A stretch of 64,000 nucleotides of DNA, from NCBI GenBank assembly GCA_964036045.1, contig OZ038386.1, positions 11,990,113-12,054,112 of the forward strand, in the 5' to 3' direction. Numbering within the stretch: position 1 is the stretch's first letter; every line of letters starts with the position of its first letter. The notes beneath the pieces were generated by a model. It did no database searches, was not told where the DNA came from, and was given only the letters and a program-made list of their open reading frames with translations. This DNA is from Eutreptiella sp. 'Long Island Sound 2002'. Its lineage: Eukaryota > Euglenozoa > Euglenophyceae > Eutreptiales > Eutreptiaceae. Shown in pieces: positions 40,432-49,385 of the stretch. Position numbers and translations under genes: made by a program.

Positions 40432-40956
40432 TCACTGCGTCTCCTGGAGGGTCTCCCGCACGCGCCCGAGGACATACGGGTGGTCCTGGGGCGCGGGGAG
40501 GTTGCGGGGGTGGACTCCCAGGGGGTGGAGCGCATCGGCCAGAATGGCTTCCCATGCGGCCTGCGGCATCCAGCCCCCCGCCGGCCGGAGGCGGCAGTTC
40601 TCCACCGACCCCTTGCGGGGCCGATGGACCAGGCCCTCGACGGAGGGCTCTCCCCGGGCACACTTTCGCAGCTCCGAGAGCTGCGTGTGGGTCCAGCGCT
40701 GCCACCACTGTCCCTGGGCGGGGCTGCGGTCTTGGGCGAAGGAGTGGGCATGGGTGGGTGTGACGGGGTTGTGGGGACTGGTGGCGGTGGCGGGCCTGGG
40801 GGATTCCTCGTAGTCCTGTTCCGTGGGGGTGCGCGGGGAGTGGGGGCGCGGGCGGATGTGGACCCGCAGGTGTGCGCGCACGGTCTCCGCCTCGGGGTTG
40901 GGCGGGGACTCGCGGCGGCGGCGGTAGCGGGGCATGCGCTGTATGTGGGCTGTCAT
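40432..40956 (-). CDS. LINE D C-terminal ORF3 domain
   Basis: 174 residues: basic N-terminus (RYRRRRESPP), Pro/Thr-rich middle, then HTQLSELRKCARGEPS and MPQAAWEAILADALHPLG. This is the domain shared with LINE B (about 32420-32680) and LINE C, and this copy has it in one uninterrupted frame. It ends in TGA (40432) but the same frame goes on with DGVRLWDITQ, matching LINE C after its own TGA at 55610. Confidence 0.55.
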   Translation of the reverse strand: MTAHIQRMPRYRRRRESPPNPEAETVRAHLRVHIRPRPHSPRTPTEQDYEESPRPATATSPHNPVTPTHAHSFAQDRSPAQGQWWQRWTHTQLSELRKCARGEPSVEGLVHRPRKGSVENCRLRPAGGWMPQAAWEAILADALHPLGVHPRNLPAPQDHPYVLGRVRETLQETQ

Positions 40957-42035
40957 CGAGGGTTGGTAGGGGGGCGGGTATGCTGCTGGCGGACCCTGGC
41001 GTTGTTCTGGCCTGGTCGGGGGCGGTCCGTGGGCCTGGGGTGCGGGCTTTCAGAGGTGGCGGGACGAGGGGCGTCGTGCTTCGGCCGCAGCGCGCTCTGC
41101 TGTGAAGGTGGTGGCGGCGGCGTCGGTGACGGTGGGGGGGCGCCGTGCTGGGCGCTGCTGCCTCCGGGCCTGGGACGGCTGGGGCCGAATGTCATAGAGT
41201 ACGTCCTCGGGGGGCCGGGCTCGCGCTGCCGTCGTGGCGCCGGATTTGGACTTGGGTTTGCACTTGGCTGCGAGTTGCGGTCGTGGCGCGCTGACGGGTT
41301 TGGGTGCCTGTTTGGCGGCGGTCTTGGGTTTTGGCTGGGTCGCGGGTGTGGGCCTCGTCGGGGCGTGGGCCTTGGCGGCGGCGGGGTTGCTCGCGGTGGG
41401 GGCGGGTTTGGGGGCCCGTTTGGGAGGTGTCCCCCGCGGCCTGGGGGGTGGATGAGGACGGGGTGGTGGTGGTGGATGAGGTGGTCGTGGTGGTGGAGGT
41501 TGTGGAGTCGGAGGCGGAGGAGAGGGCTGTGGGAGACGGCGGAGGGCCCTGGGCTTCGGGGGCGGGCGTAGGATGCTGGGTCCTGCGAGTAGCGAGAACG
41601 AGGGTGCGGGTTCGGGCACCGGGCGTGTGCGCGCGTTTTCCCTGGTGACCCATGCATGCTGGTGCTGGTGTGGCGGCGTTGTCTCGGCTGCGCGGGCACG
41701 TGGGTTACCCGGGGGATGGCCATATCTGCTCCAGAACGTGCAGGTGTGTTTGCTGGAGGTAGTTGAGGGTGCGGAAGAAGCATCGCTGGATCCCGGGCAT
41801 GTCCTCCTCTGTGAGGTGGGGGTAGTTTTGGGTGGGGGTGTCTGAGCCCGGCCCCAGCAGCGCCATGAGGCGGGCTGCCACCATGTACGGGCAGAGCTGT
41901 AGGGTGGTGGGGCGTGGGGGGGTGGGTCCCCTGCGGTTTGGGGGGGCTTCCCTCTGCTGGGGGCGCAGCGTGACCTTCCACAGCCAACGGTCCGTGGGGA
42001 TCCCCCAGGTCCGTTGGGTCCACTTGGCGAGGCAA
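40953..42035 (-). CDS. LINE D Pro/Arg/Thr-rich linker (frame uncertain)
   Basis: Between the two better-conserved parts of ORF3 lie ~900 bases of Pro/Ala/Thr/Lys-rich coding in which several frames are open. The most protein-like reading contains PARHDRNSQPSANPSPNPAP-type basic/Pro sequence, close to the corresponding part of LINE C. Likely a disordered linker; exact frame not resolved. Confidence 0.3.
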   Translation of the reverse strand: MPRQVDPTDLGDPHGPLAVEGHAAPPAEGSPPKPQGTHPPTPHHPTALPVHGGSPPHGAAGAGLRHPHPKLPPPHRGGHARDPAMLLPHPQLPPANTPARSGADMAIPRVTHVPAQPRQRRHTSTSMHGSPGKTRAHARCPNPHPRSRYSQDPASYARPRSPGPSAVSHSPLLRLRLHNLHHHDHLIHHHHPVLIHPPGRGGHLPNGPPNPPPPRATPPPPRPTPRRGPHPRPSQNPRPPPNRHPNPSARHDRNSQPSANPSPNPAPRRQREPGPPRTYSMTFGPSRPRPGGSSAQHGAPPPSPTPPPPPSQQSALRPKHDAPRPATSESPHPRPTDRPRPGQNNARVRQQHTRPPTNPR

Positions 42036-42292
42036 TACATCGCCCTACCAAGGCCCTGGCTGTTGCTGCGGATGGAGAGCAGCGTGTCCAGGGATTTGCG
42101 TTCCCACGTGCCCCAGATGTGGGGGTCGTCTGGCTCGTCCCCCCTGGCGTACGTGTCGAGGCCTGGGTTGTGTGGGGGGGGGGCGTAGTCGGCGGGGAGG
42201 AGGGAGTTGGTGCCGTGCACCACCCAGTGGTCAGTTGGTGCGTGGTAGTGGGTGGTGGAGAGGGTGTAGTGCAGATTGTACATGAGAGTCAT
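41705..42292 (-). CDS. LINE D ORF3 middle domain (protease-like region, residues lost)
   Basis: 195 uninterrupted residues: MTLMYNLHYTLSTTHYHAP, DHWVVHGTNSLLPADY, LGRAMYCLAKWTQRTWG, TTLQLCPYMVAARLMALLG. This aligns with the LINE B segment that looks Ulp1-like, but here the position of the putative Asp is Asn (GTNSL) and the Gln before the Cys is absent, so catalysis is doubtful. The best-preserved copy of this domain in the window as regards reading frame. Confidence 0.5.
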   Translation of the reverse strand: MTLMYNLHYTLSTTHYHAPTDHWVVHGTNSLLPADYAPPPHNPGLDTYARGDEPDDPHIWGTWERKSLDTLLSIRSNSQGLGRAMYCLAKWTQRTWGIPTDRWLWKVTLRPQQREAPPNRRGPTPPRPTTLQLCPYMVAARLMALLGPGSDTPTQNYPHLTEEDMPGIQRCFFRTLNYLQQTHLHVLEQIWPSPG

Positions 42293-44340
42293 GTACGTGG
42301 AGGGGGTTGGCTACCAGTCGTCGGGGGTGGGGATGTCCCCCGGGACGTGGTGCCGGACTTGCTCAGGGAGGCCATCCGGGCTACCCATGTTTCCCGCTCC
42401 CACTCTTTGGTGTTGTCGGGGGTGGCGCTGGGTGGGGGGTGGGCCATGTTGGCCTCGCGGTAGCGGGTGCGGCCCTGGGTGCTGTCCCGCTCCGGCACGG
42501 GGTGTCCGACTAGGTGTCGCCCCAAGTCGATGGGGGGCACCAAGATCCGGGTCACCGTGGGGGGCGGGCTCTCGCCGTCTTGGGTGGCGCGTGGGGGGCG
42601 GTCGTGTCGGGCGACGTGGAGGAAGGCGTCGAAGAGGAAGTCTCAGACGCCTTCCCCCAGGGTTGCCGCCTGGACCAGGGTGGTCGTCCTGATGCGCTGG
42701 GTGGTGCCGGAGGTGCGGAGGCACAGCACGTCCTGGTCCCCGAGTCCCCGGAGGTGCTGCCGTACCGCTGCGGGGCTGTGTAGGGCGTAGGGTTCGCCCG
42801 GTGCGGCGGCTGGTGGTGCGGGTTGTGATGGGGGGGCTGGTGTGGGTTGGGGGGGGTGGTCGTCGTTGTCGCCCGTGGGGTCTGGTGATGGGGTCCCTTG
42901 TGGCGGTCGCGGGAGGGGGGATTCGCGGTGGCGTGTGTCGGCGGGGGCATCGACGTCAATTGGCTGGTGCTGGCTGCCGCGTGTTGCGTCCGTGGCCTGA
43001 TCTCGGGGGGGGGGCGGGGGGGGGGGTGGTGTGGGGGTGGCACTGTTGGTGATGGGGGGGGCGGGGCTGGGTGTTGTGCTGGCTGGGGGTCTGGGCGCCC
43101 CTGTGGGTCGTGTGGGTGTTGTGTGTGTGCGCCATGCAGTCCTTGCGGTTCTTGACTGGTTGTGGTGCAGGGGTGTGGGTGGGAAGCGGCCGCATGGGTG
43201 TCCGGGTGGGGCTGTGGTCCGTATGTAATGGGTGGCTGCCGGTGGATGGTGCTCGCTGGTATGGGGTGTGGGTGGGGGGGCTGCTGGTGGTGGTGGGGCG
43301 CTCCTACTAGGCCCTCGTGTTGCTGGTGTGCGTGTGCGGCTCCCCGCGGGTCCATGGGGGTGTACCGTGGCTCGTGTGTCGTGGGCCCGTGTAGTGGGGG
43401 CGGTGGGTGGTGCTGGACCGCGTGGTGGTGTTGTTGAGGGTGCGCTGGTTGTGTGTGGTACCCCGGCGTTGGTGGGTGTCGTGGTAGGGGCTGGTGGTGG
43501 TGGAATACGTGATGGTGTGCTGCAGTGATGTGTGCCATGTGGAGTGGGTGGTTCGTGGGGCCTGGTTGTGCTGGGGCGTGGTGGGGATGTAGCTGGTGGG
43601 GGTCGCTGTAGCATGGGGGCATTAGGGGGTAGGGGTTGGGAGGGACGGGGGCGTGCTGGTGGTGTTGGTGGTGCCATTTCCCCTGGCTCTGCGCGTATGG
43701 TGGTCCTGGCATGGTGTGGACGTGTGCGGGCGGTGGTGGCTGACTGGGCTGCAGAGTTTGCGTGCTGCGGTACCGTGGTGGTGGTGGGCGCTGGCGGGGG
43801 CAGTGCTGTTGGTGTGCCCCGGGGGTCTTGGCGTGGGGTGGTGTGGTGTGGCTGGACCCGGGCCCTGGTCGGGGCGTCGCGCCCTGCTGGCGAGCGCGCT
43901 GGCGGGCCCCCTGACCTGTCTTGGTCTTCTCCGCCTGGTGGGTGTCGGGGGCGGGCGAACCCCCCTGTCCCCGGTGGGGCGACGGGGAGCGGGCGTGCCA
44001 GCGGTGTGCCTCTCGGAGGCTCGTCTCGAGGCCTCTGACGTCGGTGCGCTGGTCCGTGAGGCCCATCCGTGTGGCGGTGGCCTTGTCGGGGGCGGCCAGG
44101 TGGGCGTCCCGAAAGGACCCCCAGCCCTCCGGGGGCTTCAGTTGTGCGGGGTGGGGGTGGTGTGCCGCGTAGAGGAGTGCGCTGACTGGGTAAGGTGTTC
44201 CTTTCTGTCGGCCGAGGGCGGTGTTGAACCGGCGGCAAGTGATTCGCAGGTAGGCTGCTATCTCCTCTGGTGCCGTGTCCGCCCACGCTTCTGGCGTCAG
44301 GGCTGCTGCTTGGGGTGCTGGGAGTTGTGGGTCTGGGAGG
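42289..44340 (-). CDS. LINE D ORF3 N-terminal, His/Pro-rich part with in-frame UGA
   Basis: Opens at the truncation point with a globular ~130 residues (LTPEAWADTAPEEIAAYLRI, RCLETSLREAHRW-type sequence), followed by several hundred residues rich in His, Pro and Gln. After an internal frame change it reaches LVQAATLGEGV and TGA (42643-42645), then in the same frame DFLFDAFLHVARHD, PPIDLGRHLVGH and KEWERETWVARMAS. The TGA is at the same place in LINE C (53384). Confidence 0.5.
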
Positions 44341-44937
44341 CTGCAAAAAGAATGCAATCCCCCCCCAAAAAAATCTGCCATTTAACAACTAGGACTGTAC
44401 AGCTTGTGGGCTCCCCAGACACTGTGCTCGAGCACAGCCACAAAAAGAACTCCAAGAAAACGCATATCAGGTTTCTGAACCAGAATGGGACCAGTGCCAC
44501 GTCCAAATCCTCACTTTGGGTAATTTTTTTGGGCCATGTTCCATGCATTCCAGACACTCTTGGAGTTCTGGACAGAAATTCAGGATGAGAACTAACCATG
44601 GAGACAGATACAACAACGACCAGCATACCTGATACGAACACATCCAGTAGGAGTGGTCCATCTCCGTCAGTCGTCCCTGGTGAGTGGACACCAGTGGCAT
44701 CCGCCTTTCACCAGAGCACCAGCAAAATGAGCTGGTGCCGCCAGTGGGGCACCATTTCAAGGACACCTTCAAAATTGACCAATCCCTGGAAACCTGTGGT
44801 CTCTGGGGCCAGTAGATTTGTGGCCGTGATTGTCGGCTGGTGACCGGAGTTTGAACCAAACCAACCGGATTGAGCCTGCGAAAAACTGCGAGAGCACTTT
44901 TTTTTCGTGTCGTAATTAGTACGCCATCGGAACCCGG

Positions 44938-45291
44938 GTGCAGCTGCCCTTTGAAAACGCCATGGCCGCGGGCCCCTCGAAGTGGATATGGGCCGCAGGT
45001 GAGGTCAAGCACCGGTACCGCGTCACCGGGGACCACCAGAGGTTCAAGATCCACGTCAAGTGGGACCCAGCCACCCCCAACGACAAGCAGGTGGGGCGCA
45101 CCATCGAATTCTGGCGAGACCGAAACGGTCGTGAGATGGTCCCCATGCACCTATGCAGCCCCGACACGGAGCACCTCACAGGCACCGAGTACACGGGCGA
45201 AGTCCACAATGCATGGCCCCTACCCCAGCCCCAGAAGCGGAACCGCAAGGCACCCGCAGCTCAGGGCGTCATCAACCTCCTCGACGCCTGA
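44938..45291 (+). CDS. LINE C ORF1 C-terminal domain
   Basis: 117 residues with SKWIWAAGEVKHRYRVTGD and TGTEYTGEVHNAW. Aligns with the GDWIWCERTIQYRLRDLGH domain of LINE B; conserved Trp, Arg and the TKYTGE/TEYTGE word. It ends in TGA and is in frame with the endonuclease. Function unknown; position suggests the end of an RNA-binding ORF1 protein or a linker fused to ORF2 by readthrough. Confidence 0.6.
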   Translation: MQLPFENAMAAGPSKWIWAAGEVKHRYRVTGDHQRFKIHVKWDPATPNDKQVGRTIEFWRDRNGREMVPMHLCSPDTEHLTGTEYTGEVHNAWPLPQPQKRNRKAPAAQGVINLLDA

Positions 45292-45297
45292 CGGGGC
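45289..45297 (+). promoter_or_regulatory. UGA-CGG-GGC at ORF1-ORF2 junction of LINE C
   Basis: Same nine bases as in LINE B (23437-23445), although the proteins on either side are clearly diverged. The following GGGCCCGGGTCGG is GC-rich and could form a stem, as leaky-stop contexts often do. Confidence 0.5.
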
Positions 45298-45432
45298 CCG
45301 GGTCGGACACGGCCCGCCCCCACGACTACCGGTCCCCAGAAACCGGCGCCCACGGAAGGCCACGCCCGCATCAACGTCCTCAACGAGCCAGCGGTCACCT
45401 ACGACCCCAACAAGGCCGCCACACTACAAGCC

Positions 45433-48081
45433 ATGCCTCGGCCACATCCCCCAGGCGCAGACCTCCTGCAGTTCCTGGAGCAAGCCCTCCGCAGAGCGGA
45501 CCAGCCCGAACCGGCACCGATCCTGGACCCGGAGGGGAACCAATATCACGCGCACTGGCAACGGGGGGTGCCCCTCTACCACAAGACGTCGGTCACGGTG
45601 CATGTCCGCCCCGACCTCGGAGTGGACGGTCACCTCGGGGCGTACGAGTGCGGGGGGCCCGGATGGCAGCTAAACGTGCTACTCAAGCACGTCCCATTCG
45701 GGGAGGACACCAAGGACTTCCTGGACGCCCTGAGCCTGGCGTACCGCCGCCTCTCCCTCCTGGCACCCACCATCATCAGAGGCGACCTAAACGCCGCCCC
45801 CACCGGCGACGACCGCACCGGCCCACCCACAGCCACCGACATAGCCGTCCGGGACGCCATGCACCAACTGGGCCTCACCGACCTCACGGCAGGACTCGCC
45901 GGCACACCCTCCCATTACCCCCACCAAGCCGCCACCCACCCCTCCCGCATAGACACGTGCTACGGGGACCCAACCACAGTACGCGTCAACGAGGCAGCCC
46001 ACGGGGACCTCCCGCCCGCGGGCACGGGCCACCAACCCCTCTACATCGACCTCATCATCCCCAACCTACCCCCACCCGGGGCCACCCTGCCAGACTACAC
46101 GCTCCCAGCCACACTACGGTTCCCAGCCGAGAACGACCACGGCGCCTGGCACAGGTATAACAGGGCCCTACACGCCATCCTGTGCCGCCCGGATGCGCCA
46201 TCACTTACCACCGCCATGCGCCGGGCGGCACAAGCATGCGGCATGGAGCGCGACACCAGCCACACGGGAGCACCACCGGACCTCACCCTCCAACAGCTCG
46301 TCCATGACATCTGGGCCACGAAGGAGGAACTCGCCACCCTGCTGCGCCCCAGCACACCGGAAGCACGAGACCGGGACACCTACCTCCGCGCGCTCCTCAC
46401 CACCCGCCGCCACCAGCTCCAGGAATGGCACGCCCACCGCATAGCGGCCGCAGCCCAGGAACGCGAAAGATACGGCAAAAACGACACGCCGTACAAGTCC
46501 CTGCGGTACGTCAGCCGCATCCTGGAAGACACAGGGCGTCGTACCATCCACGCGGTGCGCACCCCCGAAGGGGGCCTCACCAATGACCCCGACGCCGTCC
46601 TCCAGGCAGTCCTGGACAGCTTCCAGGCACAACATGGGGTTGCCCTCCCCGACCTCGACCCCCATACCCGAAGCACCTTCCGCGAGCATGTGCCCAGGAT
46701 CTTCAACCGGGAACAGCGGCGCGCCATCGAACACGGCCCCTTCAGCATCTCAGAACTGCAACACGCCCTGGACCACCTGAAAAAGGGGGTCGTGCCCGGC
46801 GTCGACGGTTTACCGGCCAAAGCGTACCAACGCCTCACCCTGCCTGTCAAGCGCCGCCTGGCAGCCCGCCTGAGGGACGTCGTCACGGGCACCACGCCCG
46901 TCCCCCCTGAGTGGGCCAACCTTGTCCACCCCCTCTACAAGAAGGGGGACTGGGCGCAGCCAGGGAACTGGCGGCCCATAGTCTGCGCCACCACCGAGGT
47001 CAAGCTGGTGTGGACGCTCATCCTGGGCTGCATCGCACCGGCGGTCTTCGCCCACGTGCCCGCGAGCATGTGGGGAGCCACGGCCGGCAGGTCCCCCCAC
47101 GAGGCCATCTTCCTCCAGGACACCACGCTGGACATGAACCCCTACGAGATGATCATCGCCTCCCTCGACGTCCAAGGCTGGTTCCCCCATGCCCCATATT
47201 GGCTCCTCACGGAGGTATGGGATGCCATGGGCCTCCCATTCCTATCCCTCATGAACGGGTACATCCAGACCCGGCTCTACGCCGTCATCACAGCCGCAGG
47301 CCTCACCCCCTGGACCGGCACAGACAGCGGGGTCCCCCAAGGTGGCGCCGAGGGCCCCTTCCTCTACCTCCTCGTCACCCTACCGCTGGCATTCGAGCTA
47401 GCACGGGTATACCCGGGCTACGCCCCACACCCACTACGGTCCCCCCTCATCAACTTCGCGAACGACAAACTCCTAACTACGGCCACCTGCCACCGCAACC
47501 CTGAGAATGCAGGGCTACCAACGACCACCGAGCAAGCGTCCGCCATTCTCCAACTCACCACAACCTACCTAGACGCCCACCAGCACCTGGTGCACCCCCG
47601 CAAATCGGTCGGGCTAGCTAACACCGGGACCCCCACCCCCCACATCCGGAAAGGTGAACCCCTACACCTGGAGGACACCACAGTCCACCCAGGAGTCACA
47701 CAGGCCACGCGGCACCACAACATCACACTCCCAAGCAAGCTGGAAGGGCGCCTCGCCCGGCTACCCCAACTTGCCAGGGGGGACCTCCTGTCTACGCAGG
47801 GCCTGGCATACTTCGTGGAAGCGGTGCTCAACGCAGCCATTGGGTACCAAGCCCTGCACCTCCCACACCCCCAAAGATGCCCTACACTACGCTCGACAGC
47901 AAGTGACGAAGGCATGGGCGCAACACGGAGGGTGCGCAACGTCTTTCCCCAAGCAGGCCATGATGGCCCACTGGTCCTACTACGGGGACAATACAGGCGC
48001 CCTAGTCGACATGGCCTATGCCAAAAACGCAGCGCACCTCCTGCACAGGGTGACACACAACCACCAACCCGAGGTTCGTGA
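45433..48081 (+). CDS. LINE C endonuclease-reverse transcriptase polyprotein
   Basis: The longest intact frame in the window; it is open from 45292, just after the UGA. Endonuclease: LLQFLEQALRR (Glu), IIRGDLNAAPTGDD, PSRIDTCYGDP, TGHQPLYIDL. RT: VVPGVDGLPAKAYQRL, HPLYKKGDWAQPGNWRP, SLDVQGWFPHAPYW (first Asp), DSGVPQGGAEGPFLYLL, and FANDKLL at 47455-47475 where LINE B has FADD. That single Asp-to-Asn change should abolish polymerase activity. From about 47870 the correct frame is the next entry; the last ~70 residues here are out of frame. Confidence 0.88.
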   Translation: MPRPHPPGADLLQFLEQALRRADQPEPAPILDPEGNQYHAHWQRGVPLYHKTSVTVHVRPDLGVDGHLGAYECGGPGWQLNVLLKHVPFGEDTKDFLDALSLAYRRLSLLAPTIIRGDLNAAPTGDDRTGPPTATDIAVRDAMHQLGLTDLTAGLAGTPSHYPHQAATHPSRIDTCYGDPTTVRVNEAAHGDLPPAGTGHQPLYIDLIIPNLPPPGATLPDYTLPATLRFPAENDHGAWHRYNRALHAILCRPDAPSLTTAMRRAAQACGMERDTSHTGAPPDLTLQQLVHDIWATKEELATLLRPSTPEARDRDTYLRALLTTRRHQLQEWHAHRIAAAAQERERYGKNDTPYKSLRYVSRILEDTGRRTIHAVRTPEGGLTNDPDAVLQAVLDSFQAQHGVALPDLDPHTRSTFREHVPRIFNREQRRAIEHGPFSISELQHALDHLKKGVVPGVDGLPAKAYQRLTLPVKRRLAARLRDVVTGTTPVPPEWANLVHPLYKKGDWAQPGNWRPIVCATTEVKLVWTLILGCIAPAVFAHVPASMWGATAGRSPHEAIFLQDTTLDMNPYEMIIASLDVQGWFPHAPYWLLTEVWDAMGLPFLSLMNGYIQTRLYAVITAAGLTPWTGTDSGVPQGGAEGPFLYLLVTLPLAFELARVYPGYAPHPLRSPLINFANDKLLTTATCHRNPENAGLPTTTEQASAILQLTTTYLDAHQHLVHPRKSVGLANTGTPTPHIRKGEPLHLEDTTVHPGVTQATRHHNITLPSKLEGRLARLPQLARGDLLSTQGLAYFVEAVLNAAIGYQALHLPHPQRCPTLRSTASDEGMGATRRVRNVFPQAGHDGPLVLLRGQYRRPSRHGLCQKRSAPPAQGDTQPPTRGS

Positions 48082-48502
48082 AGCGGCAGCCATACGCATA
48101 AAACAAGCGCAAATGGCCCGCAACACCTGCCGCCGGTGGATACTGGCACAACACGGTGTCCCCACCTCCTCGGGCACCGGCATCTGGGCCCAGCTGCAAC
48201 TTCTCCTACCGCACCACGCCCACGCCATCCTGACGAACCACCACTGCGATCAACAGGGGCCACTCGTGGCCACGCACACCAACATCCGACGACACCCGGC
48301 AGGCGAGGTGGACACCCTGCGCCTCGTGGAAGCCACCATCACCATAGTATACATTACCCCAACGCAGATGAACATCATGGCCCAGTGTGACGCCTACCAC
48401 CCCCCGTTCCTTTCCGACCCGCAATGGCCAGCACGCCGCGTCTTCCAAGCATACCTCCGCGGACGCGCTACGAAGGCGGGGCGCGAAATGCCGGGACCCT
48501 CA
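47870..48502 (+). CDS. LINE C RT C-terminal part after a frameshift
   Basis: Frame change in CACCCCCAAAG near 47870. It continues the RT thumb and connection (ARQQVTKAWAQHGGCATSF, VTHNHQPEVREAAAIRIKQA, LLLPHHAHAILTNHHC), co-linear with LINE B 26040-26600. It runs up to TCA at 48500-48502, where the intron-like insertion begins. Confidence 0.75.
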
Positions 48503-48984
48503 GTGAACACTCACATGCCCCCATGTGTGCTTTGCTTCCGTATCAGTGTTGCCTTCACTTGTTTCTTGTGGCTCGTCCCATGGTCCCACATTGTTGAGCC
48601 ATGGAACGGGCCAAACAATGTTTTTCGAAATCACAAATGAATTTGCAGGACCCAGGCAGGCGTAAAAGAATCACAAATCAAGGTCGATTGTCTCTTTTTC
48701 ATATGGGTGAGCATCCATGCCTTCTAAACTATGACTCTTTGGTGTTTTCCAAATTCGAAATGGCCCGTCGCATGGCAACACAATGCGGAGCCACCACACA
48801 GGACAATTAGTTTGGCTCAAAATTGTCAGACATAGTATGCAGGATTACCAAAACTTAATTTGGATGATCCTTTTCATTGTATGTAGTACACATACTGGGA
48901 AGCATACGAACCAAAAAAGCATTGCAGCACCCAGGGATAAAAAAAGGGACCATTTAAGGAAACATACCTGCCCTAAAAGCCTAG
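48503..48984 (+). other. 482-bp GT...AG insertion with GTGAA direct repeats (intron-like)
   Basis: Lower-GC sequence inside a GC-rich coding region. It begins GTGAACACTC and ends AAAAGCCTAG. GTGAA at 48503-48507 is repeated at 48985-48989 just after it. Removing 48503-48984 joins TCA to GTGAAGGACATC and restores one reading frame co-linear with LINE B, which has no insertion. It has no open frame of interest. Just inside the left end lies CACATGCCCCCATGTG (48512-48527), a small palindrome. Could be a spliceosomal intron born by transposition, or a small transposon with a 5-bp target duplication. Confidence 0.65.
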
Positions 48985-49385
48985 GTGAAGGACATCAACA
49001 CGGCGGACAAGGCTTTCGGGCGCCAGCACCCCCAACCCCGCCCGAACGAGCACGAGGCCCCAAACGACGGCAACACGACGCAGGAGGAGCCCAGCCCGTC
49101 AGCCGAAGGCTGGAAACCACCCACCATCCTGCTACTAGCACCAAACAGCCACAAACACGCTACCCGCACTGTCCAGCGACACCATACCCCCTGGTCCATC
49201 CCCAAACACAACGCCCCGGAGACCGATGTACCACCGGTCAGACACAGTGACCAGGGCATACCGCGCACATGCTGGCACTGCGGCCCGGCAGCCCTCGACA
49301 CTCTGTGGCCCCTGCTACACCTCATCTCCACCCACTACCACACCCCCACCGCTGCCGCCACCGCCGACCAGCAGGCATGGCTCTC
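48985..49385 (+). CDS. LINE C inter-domain segment after the insertion
   Basis: About 130 residues (KDINTADKAFGRQHPQPRP, PPTILLLAPNSHK, GIPRTCWHCGPAALDTLW) matching LINE B 26660-27020 in order. The CWHC matches CLAC in LINE B, so a Cys pair is conserved. A frameshift near 49385 (GGCTCTCCCCCTTGG) moves coding to the RNase H frame. Confidence 0.65.

Larger units (their letters stand above)
38926..44340 (-). mobile_element. LINE D: 5'-truncated LINE of the B/C family
   Basis: Minus strand. From 44340 to 39925 it is the inverse of LINE C 51689-56122 (ORF3 region to near the 3' end), then continues ~1 kb further to an ACCT-type tail at 38927-38942. Loss of the whole 5' part (ORF1, endonuclease, RT) with an intact 3' tail is the usual outcome of incomplete target-primed reverse transcription. 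It is bounded on both sides by the 1.37-kb direct repeat. Confidence 0.8.
39925..44340. repeat. Left arm of 4.4-kb inverted repeat (partner 51689-56122)
   Basis: The reverse complement matches 51689-56122 over its whole length with scattered differences. The boundaries are CCTCCCAGACCCAC at the centre-facing ends and CCAAACCCACCC at the outer ends. The arms are two separate copies of the same LINE family in opposite orientation, about 7.3 kb apart. Confidence 0.85.
44341..45712 (+). repeat. Right 1.37-kb direct repeat (partner 37559-38925)
   Basis: Near-identical to 37559-38925, with scattered single-base differences. At its right end LINE C simply continues (GGACACCAAGGACTTCCTGG), whereas the left copy is cut by LINE D. 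The first ~590 bases have no counterpart in LINE B and may be host DNA or a family-specific leader. Confidence 0.85.

Noticed and set aside
42801-44588. Plus-strand Gly/Val/Trp-rich frames opposite LINE D
   Set aside because: They are antisense shadows of the His/Pro-rich ORF3, whose minus-strand protein is conserved in LINE C.
48810-48822. TTTGGCTCAA, resembling the end of a dinoflagellate spliced leader
   Set aside because: Only about ten bases match, there is no CCGTAGCCATT part, and it lies in the middle of the insertion, not at a transcript start.
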